A stretch of 64,000 bases of DNA from Astropecten irregularis. Taxonomy: Eukaryota > Echinodermata > Asteroidea > Paxillosida > Astropectinidae. The translations under genes were made by a program, and so were the position numbers. Under the pieces are notes generated by a model. That model had not been told where the DNA came from. It did not search any database and was given only the letters and a program-made list of their open reading frames with translations. How positions within the stretch are numbered: the first letter of the stretch is position 1; every line of letters starts with the position of its first letter. The stretch is from contig OZ020246.1 of the NCBI GenBank assembly GCA_963971285.1, forward strand, positions 20,629,217 through 20,693,216, written 5' to 3'. Positions 23,901-35,191 of this stretch are shown piece after piece.

Positions 23901-26900
23901 AAACGGATGCAGCTCGCAGATGGCCAAATGACTGGGGCTTCCTCAGGACGAGCTACAAAGACGTAAGTATTTTATATTTTTAAGGCTAGCACTGACCTCC
24001 ACTGGGGTCCCAAGAGTCTGTGGACGAAAAGGTGAAAGAAAGCTCTCACACCTGAGAATGATTGGGGAGGCTTCGTCTGAAAAATCCGGCTGTGACTTGC
24101 ATGTGCCTTTGGCTGCCACTTACCATATATTCATGTCAGATTATATTTCAAGTCGTAGCCACACAATGGTGATTATGGCAAAAAAATGACAGTAACTACA
24201 TGTAGTAAGCAATTAGTTAAGATGTCCATTAATCTTACAACAAAAGATACAGAACTTAGAGACAGTTTTGAAGTACTACTTAGTTAAAAACTCAAATATT
24301 TCCCAACACCGTTTTCTACAAATGAGCAGAAAAGTAAGAGAAGGGACTTTTATCTGTTACTTTTTGAAAAAAAAAATTTTTACGTAGACAGTGTCCCTTG
24401 CGAATCACACTTTATTGGCAATTTTATGTTCCATTTTTTAGTTTGTAGACTAGACTTGTCTCTGAATTTGAAAAGTCAAGTTAATGTATTTCAGAGCATC
24501 ATTTCTGGTCGACTCTGACAAAGTGTGCATAGAAATCCATATACAGCATGCTTCCTCAGCGTGACCATGACCCACCCACAACAATAATGCAATTGCCTTT
24601 GTATCATCCTTCCAATCCTAGATGCATTCGTCAATGACCCTTTTAAGGCAAATTGTTCTTTTGACTCGATTACAAAATTACACGCTAAAAGCTTACGTGG
24701 CGCAAACTGTATTGCAATGTATCAAACCATTGTTGTCCACGCTACTCTACCATTTAGGTCTCATATTGTAATTTCCCAAATTTACAGTGTGTCTGGTCTG
24801 GACAAAAGAGACAAGTCCTCTCTTTTTGTTTGGGAGGTGCATGTTACTGTTGTATTGGCTTTTAAGAGAGGAGGAGGATCTTAGATCTGAAAGGAATCTA
24901 TCAATTTCATAAAAAGATTCAGGGGAGATAAACCACAGGGGAACAACCAAATCATTTTAGAATTGTTCCCAGCTAACGTGAGATAGGCCATTAGCATTTC
25001 CAGTTTTTTCCACACATTTAGTACATTTGTTCCATCGGCAATGTAGACTCTCTTCAAAGTTGGTTACTGTTTAAGACGTCAGTTTTCTCGTTCTCTCTGT
25101 CTCTTGAAATTTAAGACGAAAATAGATAAGCGAGGATTTACCGGTACGCTTGTTAACGGGAATGCTGTGCAAACCATGCATGCAGGCAAAGTGCATGCAC
25201 TAGACTTGCAGTGAGCATTTGGTCAATCTGGTGTTTGTATTCAACATCATCCTTCATCTCTTCTCTCCTTTCATTTCAAAAGAAACGAGGGGCAATGAAA
25301 GTTGCTCAAAAAACACCACTTGTCCCATCACCATTATAAGCTTTCATATCAACTTTGTTCAACCACTTTAAGCCTAGCATGTTGTTAGATTTCTGTGGAG
25401 CTTTCAAGTTTTAGCACAGGAACTGTCCTTGGTCCTTCAGACTGGACACTACCAGTACCAGGTGGATTTTGGCCCCATTGTGGATGGTAGGGGTTAAGTC
25501 TATTATAAAGTCCATTACTAATGCATTTATCCTCATGCGTGGCAAATGACCCTTTGACCATCAGGCCAGACAAATGACCGGTCAATGGAAACGTGACTAT
25601 GGACTCCAGCCAGACAAGGTTATACACATATCATCAGGGGTGCCATGCATACTTTAATAATATCATCAAATTTTAAAATATATTGTGGGGGCAAAAAGAA
25701 AATATGACAAATCGCTTCTTGATTCCATTGTCTAGACATGATGGCAGCTGATACTTTGTCCTTTAATATGATATGCCACTTTGGCCTTACATCTGATCAG
25801 ATCCCAAGCATATGGCAGGTGGTCAGTGATCATAGTGTAATCTCAAACAAATAATGGAAACTTTTGTAAGATGAATAATACTCTTCTTGCCAAACAAATT
25901 ATGGAATCCTAACTTGAAGCGAACTTCTCCTCTCCTCCGTTTTCTCCCTTTGTTTTGATTTCCGCTTCACAACAATTAGAGACCAATTGATGTGTTTTAA
26001 TGCTCAGCCGATCCTAGACACTGTTATAACGAGAGTTGACTGTGTTTTTAAGCATTAGTGTCTGAAGCGCTGTAATGATAATTATTGCCCACAGCTTTTT
26101 AATGAGTTCAATAATGACTGCAATTTACTTTCGTTTTCTTTTTCCTTTCGCATTTAATATACATTCATTACCACTCATAGCCTCAGGCTTAATGACATGT
26201 CTGTAGGCCATTATGGTTCCAGACATTATGACTACTTGAGCATTTTTTCCCCTCTTAACATTGAATTGAATGGAACCAGCATGATTCAGATATGCAAGTT
26301 TTGATATATTTTTTTTCAGAATCGACTTGCTGGATAAAATGAAATAACTGGATGGTGTTTTGGTTGGCAAAAAGTTGAATTTGAATTTCACAAATTTTAA
26401 TTTGTTAAAGATGTGCAGTATTGTCATTAGGGCGTATTGTCATTTGATGAAAAATATAAGCAATTGCTCATGTTAGAACCACCGATTAATGGATTTTTTT
26501 GACATGCAATATTTTTCAACTTTCAATTGTAAGCCAGGTCATCAGTGATCACATTAAAAATCCTATATCGGCCATTTTACCAACCTGAAATTTTGCAAAA
26601 GCACAGACTATGTATGAATCTTCAACAATCCAATAGGCTTTTTAGACTTTAAGTACTCTAGCAACAGAGCAACAACAATTACTGGATGAAAAAATTTATC
26701 CCGACCTCATTCTCATTCATATAAAGTGACAAAAAGATAACATGGAAATGTGTCTGTACAACCATATTTCTGTGTTAATTCATTTTACATGTACTTTCAT
26801 CATGGTATTCCATAATTGTATCAATGACCTATTTAAAATACAACTATCTATGGGAAAGACTATACCTTCATTTTTGCAAAAGTAGGGCATAGATCACACT

Positions 26901-27639
26901 TATAGCAAATCATGCCAACCAATCACCGGGCAGTATTTCAATAAAATATTATGGAGTGTTTTTCCTGAAATAGCCAGTAAAATGTCATTTGATTAAAGTC
27001 ACAGTATGCTATTTTGTAATGAATTTCTACAAGAGTGATGTTCATACGTCACTAAGAGCTAGTACTGTATTGGTTCATTAAATTTCTTAAATTTTTGAAA
27101 TAAATTTATGAATCCCCCACCAAAAAGAAATCTCAATTTGATTATTCCAGTTCCTCATAAATACCAACTGAAAAAGGAAGTTTGGTACAGAGTTTACACA
27201 TTTAAACAATAGAAGCAGACTGATTGACTCTGAATTTTAACACTTTTTTTGTATGAACTTGCTTCACGTTTGTCTTATTATTGAGGTACATTTGCTCCTT
27301 GCACACTTTGCTGTGAAGTATTTTTGACAGCTCATGGACTCATACACATTTCTTTCTGTTTTATTTCCTTTTTCCTTGTAGTTGGTGAAAGATGACTTCC
27401 AAAAGCGAGAGATTCAAAAGATAGAGCTCCCTCCGCCTCTGTCATTACCTCCTATTACCCCCATCTCAAGATACATCAAGGTCTTCCCCTCTCCAAAGCC
27501 TTACCCCCAGACTTCAAACTCCACCATTGGCTGGAGATCAGGCCACCCAGAGCACAGGCTGGAGAAATACGGGTCATATGCCCGACCCAAAGGGGGACTT
27601 GTGAAGCAGTTGAACTGGCCACCAGAGGGCATCGAGTAA
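20840..27639 (+). CDS. CIMIP1: Ciliary microtubule inner protein 1 (C20orf85/LLC1 family)
   Basis: This is a spliced gene with coding exons 20840-20910, 23881-23962 and 27382-27639, giving a 136-residue protein. That is close to the roughly 137 residues of the vertebrate protein. Members of the family sit inside the lumen of axonemal doublet microtubules of motile cilia, where they help stabilise the wall; they are not enzymes. Family hallmarks are visible: DQIWK at the exon 1/2 junction, WPNDWGFL at about residues 39-46, YIKVFPSP in the middle, IGWRSGHPE, and a C-terminal NWPPEGIE. There is no signal peptide or membrane segment. The intron phases are 2 and 0. Introns are 2,970 and 3,419 bp, with canonical GTAAGT donors and pyrimidine-rich acceptors. 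The ATG at 20840 opens the only frame that joins exon 2 in phase and gives a family-like N-terminus. No disabling change is seen, so the gene looks functional. An RFX-like and a forkhead-like site lie just upstream. The identification rests on recognising the family from these motifs. Confidence 0.9.
21318..21423. mobile_element. MITE with GGGCCTGTTTGTTT ends, copy 1 (in CIMIP1 intron 1)
   Basis: The ends GGGCATGTTTGTTTAACGCA and TGCATTAAACAAACAGGCCC are inverted repeats. The interior contains GGATCCGGATCCCATTTTAG. A copy in the opposite orientation lies at 38502-38621. It is about 106 bp and non-coding. Confidence 0.75.
21660..22100. mobile_element. Family D element, copy D1 (nested in K)
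   Basis: Left landmarks are AATGAACTGCTACAAACTGC and ATGCTTGGAGTTAGGAGGGC. Right landmarks are AAAGATCCTGCTAGAATCG and CCTCCTAACTCCAAGCAT. The outer parts are inverted copies of each other. Other copies lie at 30041-30232, 34391-34540, 36655-36895 and 48462-48645. At 21743-21891 it is interrupted by hairpin F. The GATCCTGCTAGGATCGAAAC core recalls the stem-GAAAC part of ribozyme-bearing retroelements, but no coding part remains. Confidence 0.7.
21743..21891. mobile_element. Hairpin MITE F, near-perfect 149-bp palindrome
   Basis: Arms of 57 nt (21743-21799 and 21835-21891) differ at about one position. The remaining 35 nt contain a further self-complementary core (TGCTAC-GCAAA-GTAGCA). The ends are GGGGCCGATTTCAC and GTGAAATCGGCCCC. 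The first 13 bp match family B ends except for one purine. The very high arm identity implies recent origin or ongoing homogenisation. A transcript through it (it lies in an intron in sense orientation) would fold into a long double-stranded RNA. Confidence 0.85.
22328..23880 (+). other. Rest of CIMIP1 intron 1
   Basis: It includes minus-strand frames at 22616-22906 and 22908-23372 (154 codons). They have no recognisable domain and no partner exons, and I treat them as chance frames. The acceptor tract TTGTTACACCTTGTTTCAAT followed by CTGCAG ends the intron at 23880. Confidence 0.5.
23881..23962 (+). CDS. CIMIP1: CIMIP1 exon 2
   Basis: The 82 nt encode KDHIKYETDAARRWPNDWGF and on to SYKD after the split Trp codon. 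This is the most diagnostic part of the family (charged helix, then WPxxWGFL). The donor GTAAGT starts at 23963 directly after the GAC codon (phase 0). Confidence 0.9.
23963..27381 (+). other. CIMIP1 intron 2
   Basis: This 3.4-kb intron is AT-rich and has no repeat with defined ends that I could pair. It ends with a strong pyrimidine tract (TTTTATTTCCTTTTTCCTTG then TAG) at 27381. Minus-strand frames at 24747-24950, 25385-25627 and 26125-26427 have no recognisable features. Confidence 0.7.
27382..27639 (+). CDS. CIMIP1: CIMIP1 exon 3 (terminal coding exon)
   Basis: The exon opens in phase 0 with TTG (Leu) directly after the acceptor AG, so it does not begin with a start codon. It encodes 85 residues, including a Pro-rich linker (LPPPLSLPPITPISRYIKV), YIKVFPSPKPYPQT, IGWRSGHPEHRLEKYG and the C-terminal LNWPPEGIE. 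The stop TAA is at 27637-27639. Confidence 0.9.
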   Translation: MVKDDFQKREIQKIELPPPLSLPPITPISRYIKVFPSPKPYPQTSNSTIGWRSGHPEHRLEKYGSYARPKGGLVKQLNWPPEGIE

Positions 27640-28802
27640 AAACCTCCTGTCCTACCGACAGGTAACCTCGCCAAGAAGACTACATTGTGACCGGACAAAG
27701 GACTGCATCACAGATTGCTTTAAAAGGATACTGAGACATGGATTTTCCATGGAGAGTAGACTGTTCCTCTGGCAGGAGTTTCTATCAAGGAGACGGCATT
27801 GTCCTTCTCTTTCTTGAGTGTCTCCTAGCAACCGGGTGTCCTCCAATTCAAATGGCACGTTAATGACAAGCCCACTGTCCCCACTGTTTACTAGCTTGGC
27901 CTCCTATGAATACTAACTACATGGCCAGCGGACATTCAACTACCAGCCCTGACATTGAACATTGTTTTCTTTGTATTCAAAAACTAAGTATTTAAGATCA
28001 TGCCCTTGTAACAAACAGTGGTGCAGAGACTGTAATTTGCTTGAATGGAGAAACCTGACAGCAGTTGCCCAAACCTCTCTAGAGGTGGGCGGAGCAGGCC
28101 GGGGTTGATGTCACAGACTGAGCTCTGTCTCGACACAAATGGCTTTTTTTGCTTTGACAAACGTAGGTTATCAGCGAAAATATACCATATCGCTTGAGAA
28201 AAGTTATAATTTGGTACTCAGCTGATTTTTGCTTAGCATGAAAGTATGTGTCTAATAAGAGTAATTTTACGCATCATTTCAAAGAGCCATCTCTGCGACA
28301 TTGGGACCTAGAAAGCACTGTTAGAACTAAGAAAACCGGGTAAAGGAAAATGTTACTACCGGTACTTACTAACGTGCTTCATTTAAAAAAACATGGGCCT
28401 TCCTCCAACTTAACTGATCCAAGGAAACTGCTCCCTCACCTCAAAATAAATATAAATAAATTGAATAATTTTGCCAATGAACCATAATATGGAAATTGAT
28501 TCTTTTTGTGTACTTTTTTAAAAAGTCTGGGCGTAGGATAGCCAGTTGGGGGAATCATTCATGTAGAACATTCATGTGTGTACTTATTGCACAGTAAACT
28601 TGGAAGACAAAATCCCAGAAAAATTTTATAGGTACGCGTAGATTGTATGACACTCGAAAACCAAACGACATACATTACAACAGGCTGTACCAGCATAATT
28701 GGTACCGTATGCTGTTTATGTACATTTTTTTTGTGCCTACAAGACCAAGTTTATTTGCAATGTGCATCTTTCCATGTACATGTACATGTATATAAAGACC
28801 TC
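27640..28802 (+). other. Probable CIMIP1 3' UTR and downstream DNA
   Basis: AATAAA hexamers occur at 28445-28450 and 28455-28460, about 800 bp after the stop, and again at 29504-29509 beyond a MITE. Which is used cannot be told from sequence. There is no other open frame of note. Confidence 0.4.
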
Positions 28803-29172
28803 TTAAAGGTAGTATTATACTTTGGTTTTATCAAAGAAATAGAGATTCATGGGCAAAATATCAAGGAAGATACAGTCACAGTCATGAACATTTCAGTCCC
28901 ATATGGTGCGCACTTTATGAGAAAACAGTGAAAAACTGCCACAGTATTTCTTTTCTGTCTTTTCTCTTTTATTGTTGATCTTTTAAAAGATCAAAAAGAT
29001 TTTCGGTCGTTGTTTGACTAATTTCGGGATAAATAAAAAAATTTCAAGCAGAACCATTTTAACGGTATGTTTCTACCACCACCATCACCATACCCTGTAA
29101 GTTATACACATGTAGGTAAATCTGTGAACATTTCTGTTTTGGTCTCTTACCAAAGTATGATACCACCTTCAA
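28803..29172. mobile_element. Family E (T2/Kolobok-like) MITE, copy E1
   Basis: The ends are TTAA-AGGTAGTATTATACTTTGG and CCAAAGTATGATACCACCTTC. Internal landmarks shared with other copies are AGATACAGTCACAGTCATG, GAAAACAGTGAAAAACTGCC, the palindrome GATCTTTTAAAAGATC, and TTTCTACCACCACCATC. It is about 370 bp. TTAA is the expected 4-bp duplication of the Kolobok/T2 and piggyBac groups. It is 1.2 kb downstream of the CIMIP1 stop and could be in its 3' UTR. Confidence 0.85.
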
Positions 29173-30040
29173 CCGTAGGCTGATAGTTTCAAGTCTGTTG
29201 ATTTTGATTATTCTTTGTCATGCATGTGTACAAAACAGAGAGAAAATTATGAGTGCATTGTTGATAAAATTCATACTAAATGTACCAAGTACACAGACTT
29301 CTACCTGAGACTTATATGCACCTCTTGGCCTTCGGAGTTGGGACCTTTCAGTTCACCTGAAGTCCGACACTGCTCAATACTGAATAGAGTACTAAACAGG
29401 GATATTGGTACTAATTCTTTGACCCATTGTAAACATTTTAAAGATGTTTCACCTAGTAAGCTACACTTCACTTTCTTTTAGATTCCATTTTAAAATTCCA
29501 TTCAATAAACATAATGTATTTTTCATTGATTTTAGAAGAACATTGACCCTGTTTTTAGAAAAACCTAAAGGCTGCAGGTGTAGTTTCGATAACTTTTGAT
29601 AATGTTTTTGTTGTAATGTACAAATGACAACGATTACGAAAGTGATAATAAGTAGAGAAATGATTCCTTAATTAAAAGCCCACTTCTTGTACAATATATT
29701 TACTTTTAAGTAAGCAAAAGTGGTCTAATGACTTCAATTCTGTATATTTTATGCTAGTACTGGGTACCTTTATTTTATGGAAGGCTATTTTGTATATATT
29801 TCATAATAAAAAATAATCGGGATTTAAAGAAAATAAAATAACTTTAAAACATTAATATTTCTTGACCATTGGTGTTTCTTTTGGAGTAATATTCTTTTTA
29901 CTGCATAACCCAAAACTTCAAGTTCATGCATCATTTCATACATTTCCAGTATTCTCAGCCATTGAGTCCTTTCCCAGGGATCTCCCATAGAAATAGCAAA
30001 CAAAAAAGGGAGTGCCTCCATGGAAAATTTTCAATGTTTT
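29173..30040. other. Intergenic, AT-rich
   Basis: No gene was recognised. A candidate poly(A) signal AATAAA lies at 29504-29509, plus AATAAA-rich DNA near 29810. Confidence 0.45.
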
Positions 30041-30232
30041 TAATTTCAATACAAGTAATAAACTGCTGCAAACTGCTTATCATTTCAAATGACCTGAAAT
30101 ATATCAAATGCTTGGAGTTAAGAGGGCCTGACGTGTTCCGATCCTAGCAGGATCTTTCTCAAAGGCTCTTTAGCCTTTGAGAAAGATCTTGCTAGGACCG
30201 GAACGCGTCAGGCCCTCCTAACCCCAAGCATT
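30041..30232. mobile_element. Family D element, copy D2, long hairpin form
   Basis: The arms at about 30108-30166 and 30171-30232 are inverted copies: ATGCTTGGAGTTAAGAGGGC-CTGACG-TTCCGATCCTAGCAGGATC-TTTCTCAAAGGC on the left, mirrored by GCCTTTGAGAAAGATCTTGC through CCCCAAGCAT. The loop is only a few bases. The left flank carries the family's AACTGCTGCAAACTGC block. Confidence 0.8.
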
Positions 30233-31478
30233 AGTTTTTAATTTAGTTTTTTAATAAAATTATTATAAAGACATTGAGGGGCTTTGATGGTTCTATCTTT
30301 ACTCTTTGGAGGTACATTATGATAATTGACAGCACTCAATTTAGTTGTGATGGATTTTGTGACATTTTCACTATGAACTTGCCGATACATGTACATGTAT
30401 TACTGCAATTTTCTCTAACAAAATTACCCTCTCTTTCATTGCTTTTAAGTATACATGGGACCTATACCACTATATGTTTCCTGGCACTGAAAACTTTCTG
30501 TACTCAAAATAATATTAATATAATATTTCAATACTAACTTTTATGAGTGGTGGTTGACAATGTAGAAAAAATATACATTGTACCAAAAATAATGCACAGT
30601 ACACAACATTAAACACAAAAGTTAACTCAAGCATTCACAACCATCAAAAGTAAAAAAAAAAAATAAAAAAATAAAAATTAAGGGAAAAGTTATAGCTCTA
30701 AATTCGAATTTAGAGACTCTCGGAAACAAACAACTCAAACAAACAAACCAAGTTTATCTCCAAAAAGTTAATTAATGTAACTGGCAAAAGTTAACTTTAT
30801 CATGTTCACATTCACAAAGTTTAACCATGTTTCACATAAATTAAAAACCTAGTTCAACAACATGAACAAACCTGAAAAAAAAAGCTATTTGCGTTTCCAT
30901 TGAATTAACCATCATCAATAAGCACACTTACCGACACGTCCATCAATTCAGCTGCTCAGTGTGTGTATTTCAGTAAGGTTGAATCCATAATAACATCGGC
31001 ATATTGAGTCAGCAACTTTGCCATGCCGTACCAAGCGTTTTTAACTCGTTCGAATCTAGACGTGTAGTACGTGTGTGTACACCGCACATACAATCATAAC
31101 ATTCATCAACTACACGTAGCCTACAGTGCCATGTGTCCATCATTTATGTTGCAGTAAAATGTTGAGCGTGTGCTGGATATAATTATGCACGTCACCAGAC
31201 TACACGTGATGACGTAATGTCTATCGCTTTGACGGACGTCGTCGCGCGCGCTTCGCATCGCAGGTTGCGCGCCACATTTTTGGATTTTTTTCCTGACAGC
31301 TGTTCGGGGAAAAAAACACTACAGTAGATAAAAAACTGATTTTAGTGTTGGAGATCGATAAAAGAGGATGGGAGAAATAACCAGAGACGGTGACAAATTG
31401 TAGTACGAGTATAAATTGTTCTGTTTTTTTTTCTTCAAAATTTAGTTTGTTTCTTTTAAGGGTTTATCTAACTACAGT
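30233..31478. other. Intergenic, no gene recognised
   Basis: It contains a perfect 20-bp palindrome (CTCTAAATTCGAATTTAGAG, 30696-30715). A CG-richer patch at about 31190-31280 has ACGTGATGACGTAATG and an E-box-like CAGCTG. That patch could be a promoter, but no adjacent exon is visible on either strand. Confidence 0.4.
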
Positions 31479-31592
31479 ATACGGTATTTTGGCGGTCGCA
31501 GGTTCGAATCCCGCTCCAGTCAATTTGTATTGGATCATCTTCCAATGACTTAAAATTAATTCAGTCAGTTTCCCTCGTGATTATTTGATGGT
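31479..31592 (+). mobile_element. 5'-truncated tRNA-like SINE
   Basis: The sequence from TACGGTATTTTGGCGGTCGC through B-box GGTTCGAATCC (31501-31511), CCGCTCCAGTCAATTT, CAATGACTTAAAATTAAT and CAGTCAGTTTCCCTCGTG aligns with 52125-52232. The A-box half is missing. Confidence 0.7.
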
Positions 31593-31753
31593 TGATTAAA
31601 AAAAACATCATTTCATCCCCGATTTCTCAGGTTGCAGCCTTTTGGTTCCTTATCCCCCCCCAAGTTTGATTTTTACGCTCGTGCTTCAATACAGTGATTC
31701 AATTAACCCACTTGAGATATCGTCCAAATTATTCAGAATATGGAGACAATACA

Positions 31754-31962
31754 GTGGCAGATCTGGACAAAAATCCTCTTGTTTTGTAAATGAAGAATTG
31801 GAGGTCGTGCCCAAATACATACTACCCATTACACGTCTCTCGATACGTTTTTCAGGCCCACCGTCATCATGATTGCTACTCACTTTAGGACTTGATTTCA
31901 TCGAAATTGCACTTTCTGATTTTCAACCCCCCCGTTTCCTGAAGGCTATAGATCCGCCCCTT
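31754..31962. mobile_element. Possible hAT-like short element
   Basis: CAATACA flanks both sides (31747-31753 and 31963-31969). The inner ends GTGGCAGATCTGGACA and CTATAGATCCGCCCCTT are roughly inverted (GGCRGATCY). The 7-bp flanking repeat and end motif resemble the better element at 4840-6222, but the evidence is weaker. Confidence 0.35.
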
Positions 31963-32224
31963 CAATACATGTAATTGTCTCGTTTCAATAACCACGAATC
32001 ATATTTTATGTACAGACCAACTGGCTATGCAAAAAACCCAAAGCAATTATACAAAAATATATGGTGAACTATGTTTACAATCAACCAACCTAAGTGGAAT
32101 TGTCGGCAGCTAAATTGTCCATCTGATATTTTTTTTTATTAAGCCAACATCTTTTGCAACTGACTGTCACATACATACAAATAATAAATATTTAGAAGCT
32201 CAGAAAGCTGGCAAATTTGAGCAA

Positions 32225-32603
32225 TTAAAGGTACTATCATACTTTGGTAGCATACCGAAACAGAAATCTCCACAGATTAGGTAATACCTATATAAACTTA
32301 CATGGTAAAAAGATGGTGATGGTAGAAACATACTGTTAAACTTCTTCTGCCTGAAATTTTTCCAGAAAAGAGTGCAACAATAACCAAAAACAATTTTGAT
32401 CTTCAGAAGATCACAAATAATGATGAGAAAAGATTTTAAAAAATAAGGTGGCCGGTTTTCGCTGTTTTCTCAAAAAGTCGGCAACATAAATATGGGAGTA
32501 CAATGTTCACAGATGATTGTTGTATCTTTCTTGATATTTTTGTTTTTACCCATGAATCTGCATTTCTATTGACCAAAAAAACAAAGTTTGATATCACCTT
32601 TAA
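32225..32603. mobile_element. Family E MITE, copy E2
   Basis: It runs from TTAAAGGTACTATCATACTT to GATATCACCTTTAA. It carries the family landmarks in the orientation opposite to E1: GATGGTGATGGTAGAAACAT, CTGTTTTCTCAAAAAGTCGG, and a CAGATGAT block before the right end. The core palindrome is degraded here. Confidence 0.8.
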
Positions 32604-32857
32604 GATTCTTAATCAAACACTTTTTAATACACTGTATTAAAAAGTAATAAACAATGATGAAAGCAATAATACTGAATGAATAAAAGAACAGAAAAGAAAG
32701 GGAAAATAAAAGAATGGCATAATCTCCCAGTGACAAATTACCATAGCAAACTTTGTTTGCTTGGTAAAAAGGACCCCCCCCCCCCCAAAAAAAAAATACA
32801 TTAAAAAACCATAAAGCTAAATATGTTTCGGAAGAAGTCGAACTTAACCCATGTTTT

Positions 32858-33003
32858 AATGGGAGACTTTTGGAGAGTCGGTCTTGAGTCAACAGCACAC
32901 CGCGCACGCACGCGCAATACAACGCGCGCATGCTCACAATTGCGCAAGCATGGTTTGCACGTGCGCTGTTGACTCAAGACCGACTCTCCAAAAGTCTCCC
33001 ATT
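32858..33003. mobile_element. MITE family C, copy C2
   Basis: AATGGGAGACTTTTGGAGAG with GTCGGTCTTGAGTCAACAGC is mirrored by GACTCAAGACCGACTCTCC and AAAAGTCTCCCATT. It has the same orientation as C1, with strong similarity through the core (ACAATTGCGCAAGCATGG). Confidence 0.85.
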
Positions 33004-33828
33004 ACAATTACCAATCTATGTAATCAAAGAAATGAGGCTAGGCGCTATGCAAATATATTAATGCTTTGGAATATCCTTATCTTTATTAAATCAATTCATT
33101 TCTTCACTTTATACAAATGAATACTTGTTGTCTTCCTTTGTTTTTTCTCAATATACAACTGGTACATCAAACACAACTTTTTCTATTAACATAAAGTACA
33201 TTTCATTTTTTGCAATTAATCACATGGCACTTATTTCACTCTTTTATTGGCACGATATTTTAACTGTAATCTGCCTTGTCTTTTTAGTTTTTTTCTGATC
33301 AATTTTCTTTTCTTCCTACAAATATAATTTAACTTTTAATAAACCCTACAAAATCTAGTCATTTTATTGATTTTCTTTTACAACAGATAACATGCATATC
33401 CAAAATAGAAATTCTAAGTACAAATGTTCAGCAATGTAAAAGGCTCTTTGCCAAGATTAACATTTCTCTTCAGCTTGTTACAAAAAAGAAGTATTTTACT
33501 TTCAATGCATTGTTCTACAGTTTTTTAAGCATGCAATCTGCATCAAATCTCCCAATTGCAACAAAATCTTCCCTGTTTTCTGGGGGAAACAAAATCAACA
33601 AATACATGTAAACAAAGTTCAGACCATAAAACCACACTTATGGCATTATGATTGGGGCTTAAATTTAGAGAGCCATTCAACTTGAAACTTTGCTCTCTGA
33701 AAAAAATTGTTACCAATATGTTCAGCAAAAATTCAACAACGGGGAACCAGTCATAAAAGTGGTATACAGTACATGAAAAGTTTGGTTGGTATTAATAACC
33801 CGAGCATGGTCATCAAACAAAACTGGCC
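33004..33828. other. Intergenic, AT-rich
   Basis: No gene or defined repeat was recognised. Confidence 0.45.
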
Positions 33829-34075
33829 AGGGGCCAATTTCATAGAGCTGCTTAGCACAAACATTTGCTAAGAATGACATTTCTGTCTTAGTAAAAACAG
33901 GATCATTAACAACCAAATTTCCTTGTGTTGTGTATCACTTGCAATTGTTCTTTGGCTCTTTTTCGCTGACCATGAATATCAAATGGAATTTTTTAATGGT
34001 GGTTTGTTTTATTGGGCAAGCTATTTTTGTGCTAAGCAATGTTTTGTGCTAAGCAGCTCTATGAAATTGGCCCCT
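33829..34075 (-). mobile_element. MITE family B, copy B2
   Basis: GGGGCCAATTTCATAGAGCT is mirrored by AGCTCTATGAAATTGGCCCC. The internal TGACCATGAATATCAAATGG shows the opposite orientation to B1 and B3. It is the most symmetrical copy, with terminal arms of about 30 bp. Confidence 0.85.
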
Positions 34076-34390
34076 GTGCTCAACGAATATGTGCACTAAG
34101 CAGCTTCATGAAGAATGGCCTCAGAATCATAATAGAGAATTAATTACTTTTTGTGAAAAATGTATGACCACAATGTGTACATCACCTGCTCCCATGGAGA
34201 AAAGATTGGTTTTTTTTCTTTCCTTTTCAGTACAACTGCTGAATAAGTCACCGGAAAGCCAGTATTACTATTGCTCTGTGGCAGTGACTAGCCAGCTCTA
34301 ACTCTTGCCTGTCAAAGTTGCCTCATGTGGCATGGGCCATAAAAAGAACATCTTGGATGGTGTTGAGCAGCAGTTTGTACATTTTTCCCA

Positions 34391-34540
34391 CAGATTTGGA
34401 AGGGCCTGACTTTTTTATCCTTACTTCAAGAAAAGATCCTGCTATGATCCAAAAGTCAGGCACTCCTAACTCCATGCATATATTTCAGGTAATTATTTTG
34501 GCTGATGTGCAGTTTGCAGCAGTTTATTACTTGCATTTGT
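34391..34540 (-). mobile_element. Family D element, copy D3 (degenerate, inverted)
   Basis: GGAAGGGCCTGAC with AGATCCTGCTATGATCC and CAGGCACTCCTAACTCCATG form the hairpin. The flank CAGTTTGCAGCAGTTTATTA is the family's AACTGCTGCAAACTG block on the other strand. Confidence 0.65.
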
Positions 34541-34799
34541 TGTTTTCCTTGATATAAAGTGATCTAATATCTCATTTGTTAACACTACTTACCAATTTCA
34601 TAGAAGAAAACAGCGAAATCAATTGATATTAAATTGCATAGTTTTTCATTCAATCCATTGGCAGTCCCTCCCCTCACCTCAAGGCAAAACTCATCCCCAT
34701 TCCTGATGACAACAAGCGCCATTATTCTGTCCACAAACACACTGGCTTAAACTTGAAACACCGGTTTGCTTTTCAGTCCAGGCCCAAAAGCAGTATGTA

Positions 34800-35027
34800 C
34801 GCTGACAACATTTTCAGTAACAATCTCGAAAACATGTCGCCCAGGTACGTTGTTGCTGAAAATGTTGTCAGTGTATACACAGAGCAAAACGATTTGGGTA
34901 ACATGTCGCAGCAACATCTCGTTAAAACATGTTGGCCAAATGTTGCTAGTGTACACAGGAGCCCAAAGACGTGATGCCCATGTGTTAGGGCAACATGAGC
35001 AACATGTTACCGAAAATGTTGACAGTG
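34800..35027. mobile_element. Short CACTGTCAACA-ended (EnSpm/CACTA-like) element
   Basis: The right end in reverse complement reads CACTGTCAACATTTTCGG; the left end reads CGCTGACAACATTTTCAG. Both are followed inward by GTAACATG-type units, and more ACATGT/CAACAT repeats fill the subterminal zones. A TA dinucleotide borders both ends. The termini share CACTGTCAACA with the 4.46-kb element at 47385-51847. It is non-coding; the frames here are repeat artefacts. Confidence 0.55.
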
Positions 35028-35048
35028 TACACTCTGCTTGAACAGTCC

Positions 35049-35191
35049 AATGGGAGACTTTTGGACAGTCGGTCTCGAGTCAACAGCGCACGCGCAAACC
35101 ATGCTTGAACAATTGTGAGCATGCGCATTGTATTGTGCGTGCGTGGGCGTGCGCTGTTGACCCAAGACCGACTCTCCAAAAGTCTCCCATT
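35049..35191. mobile_element. MITE family C, copy C3
   Basis: It has AATGGGAGACTTTTGGACAG and CTCTCCAAAAGTCTCCCATT ends. The core (AACCATGCTTGAACAATTGT) is inverted relative to C1 and C2. Confidence 0.85.

Noticed and set aside
31190-31280. CpG-type promoter with a CRE-like ATGACGTAA
   Set aside because: No exon or reading frame with splice signals on either side supports a gene; kept only as a remark in the region note.
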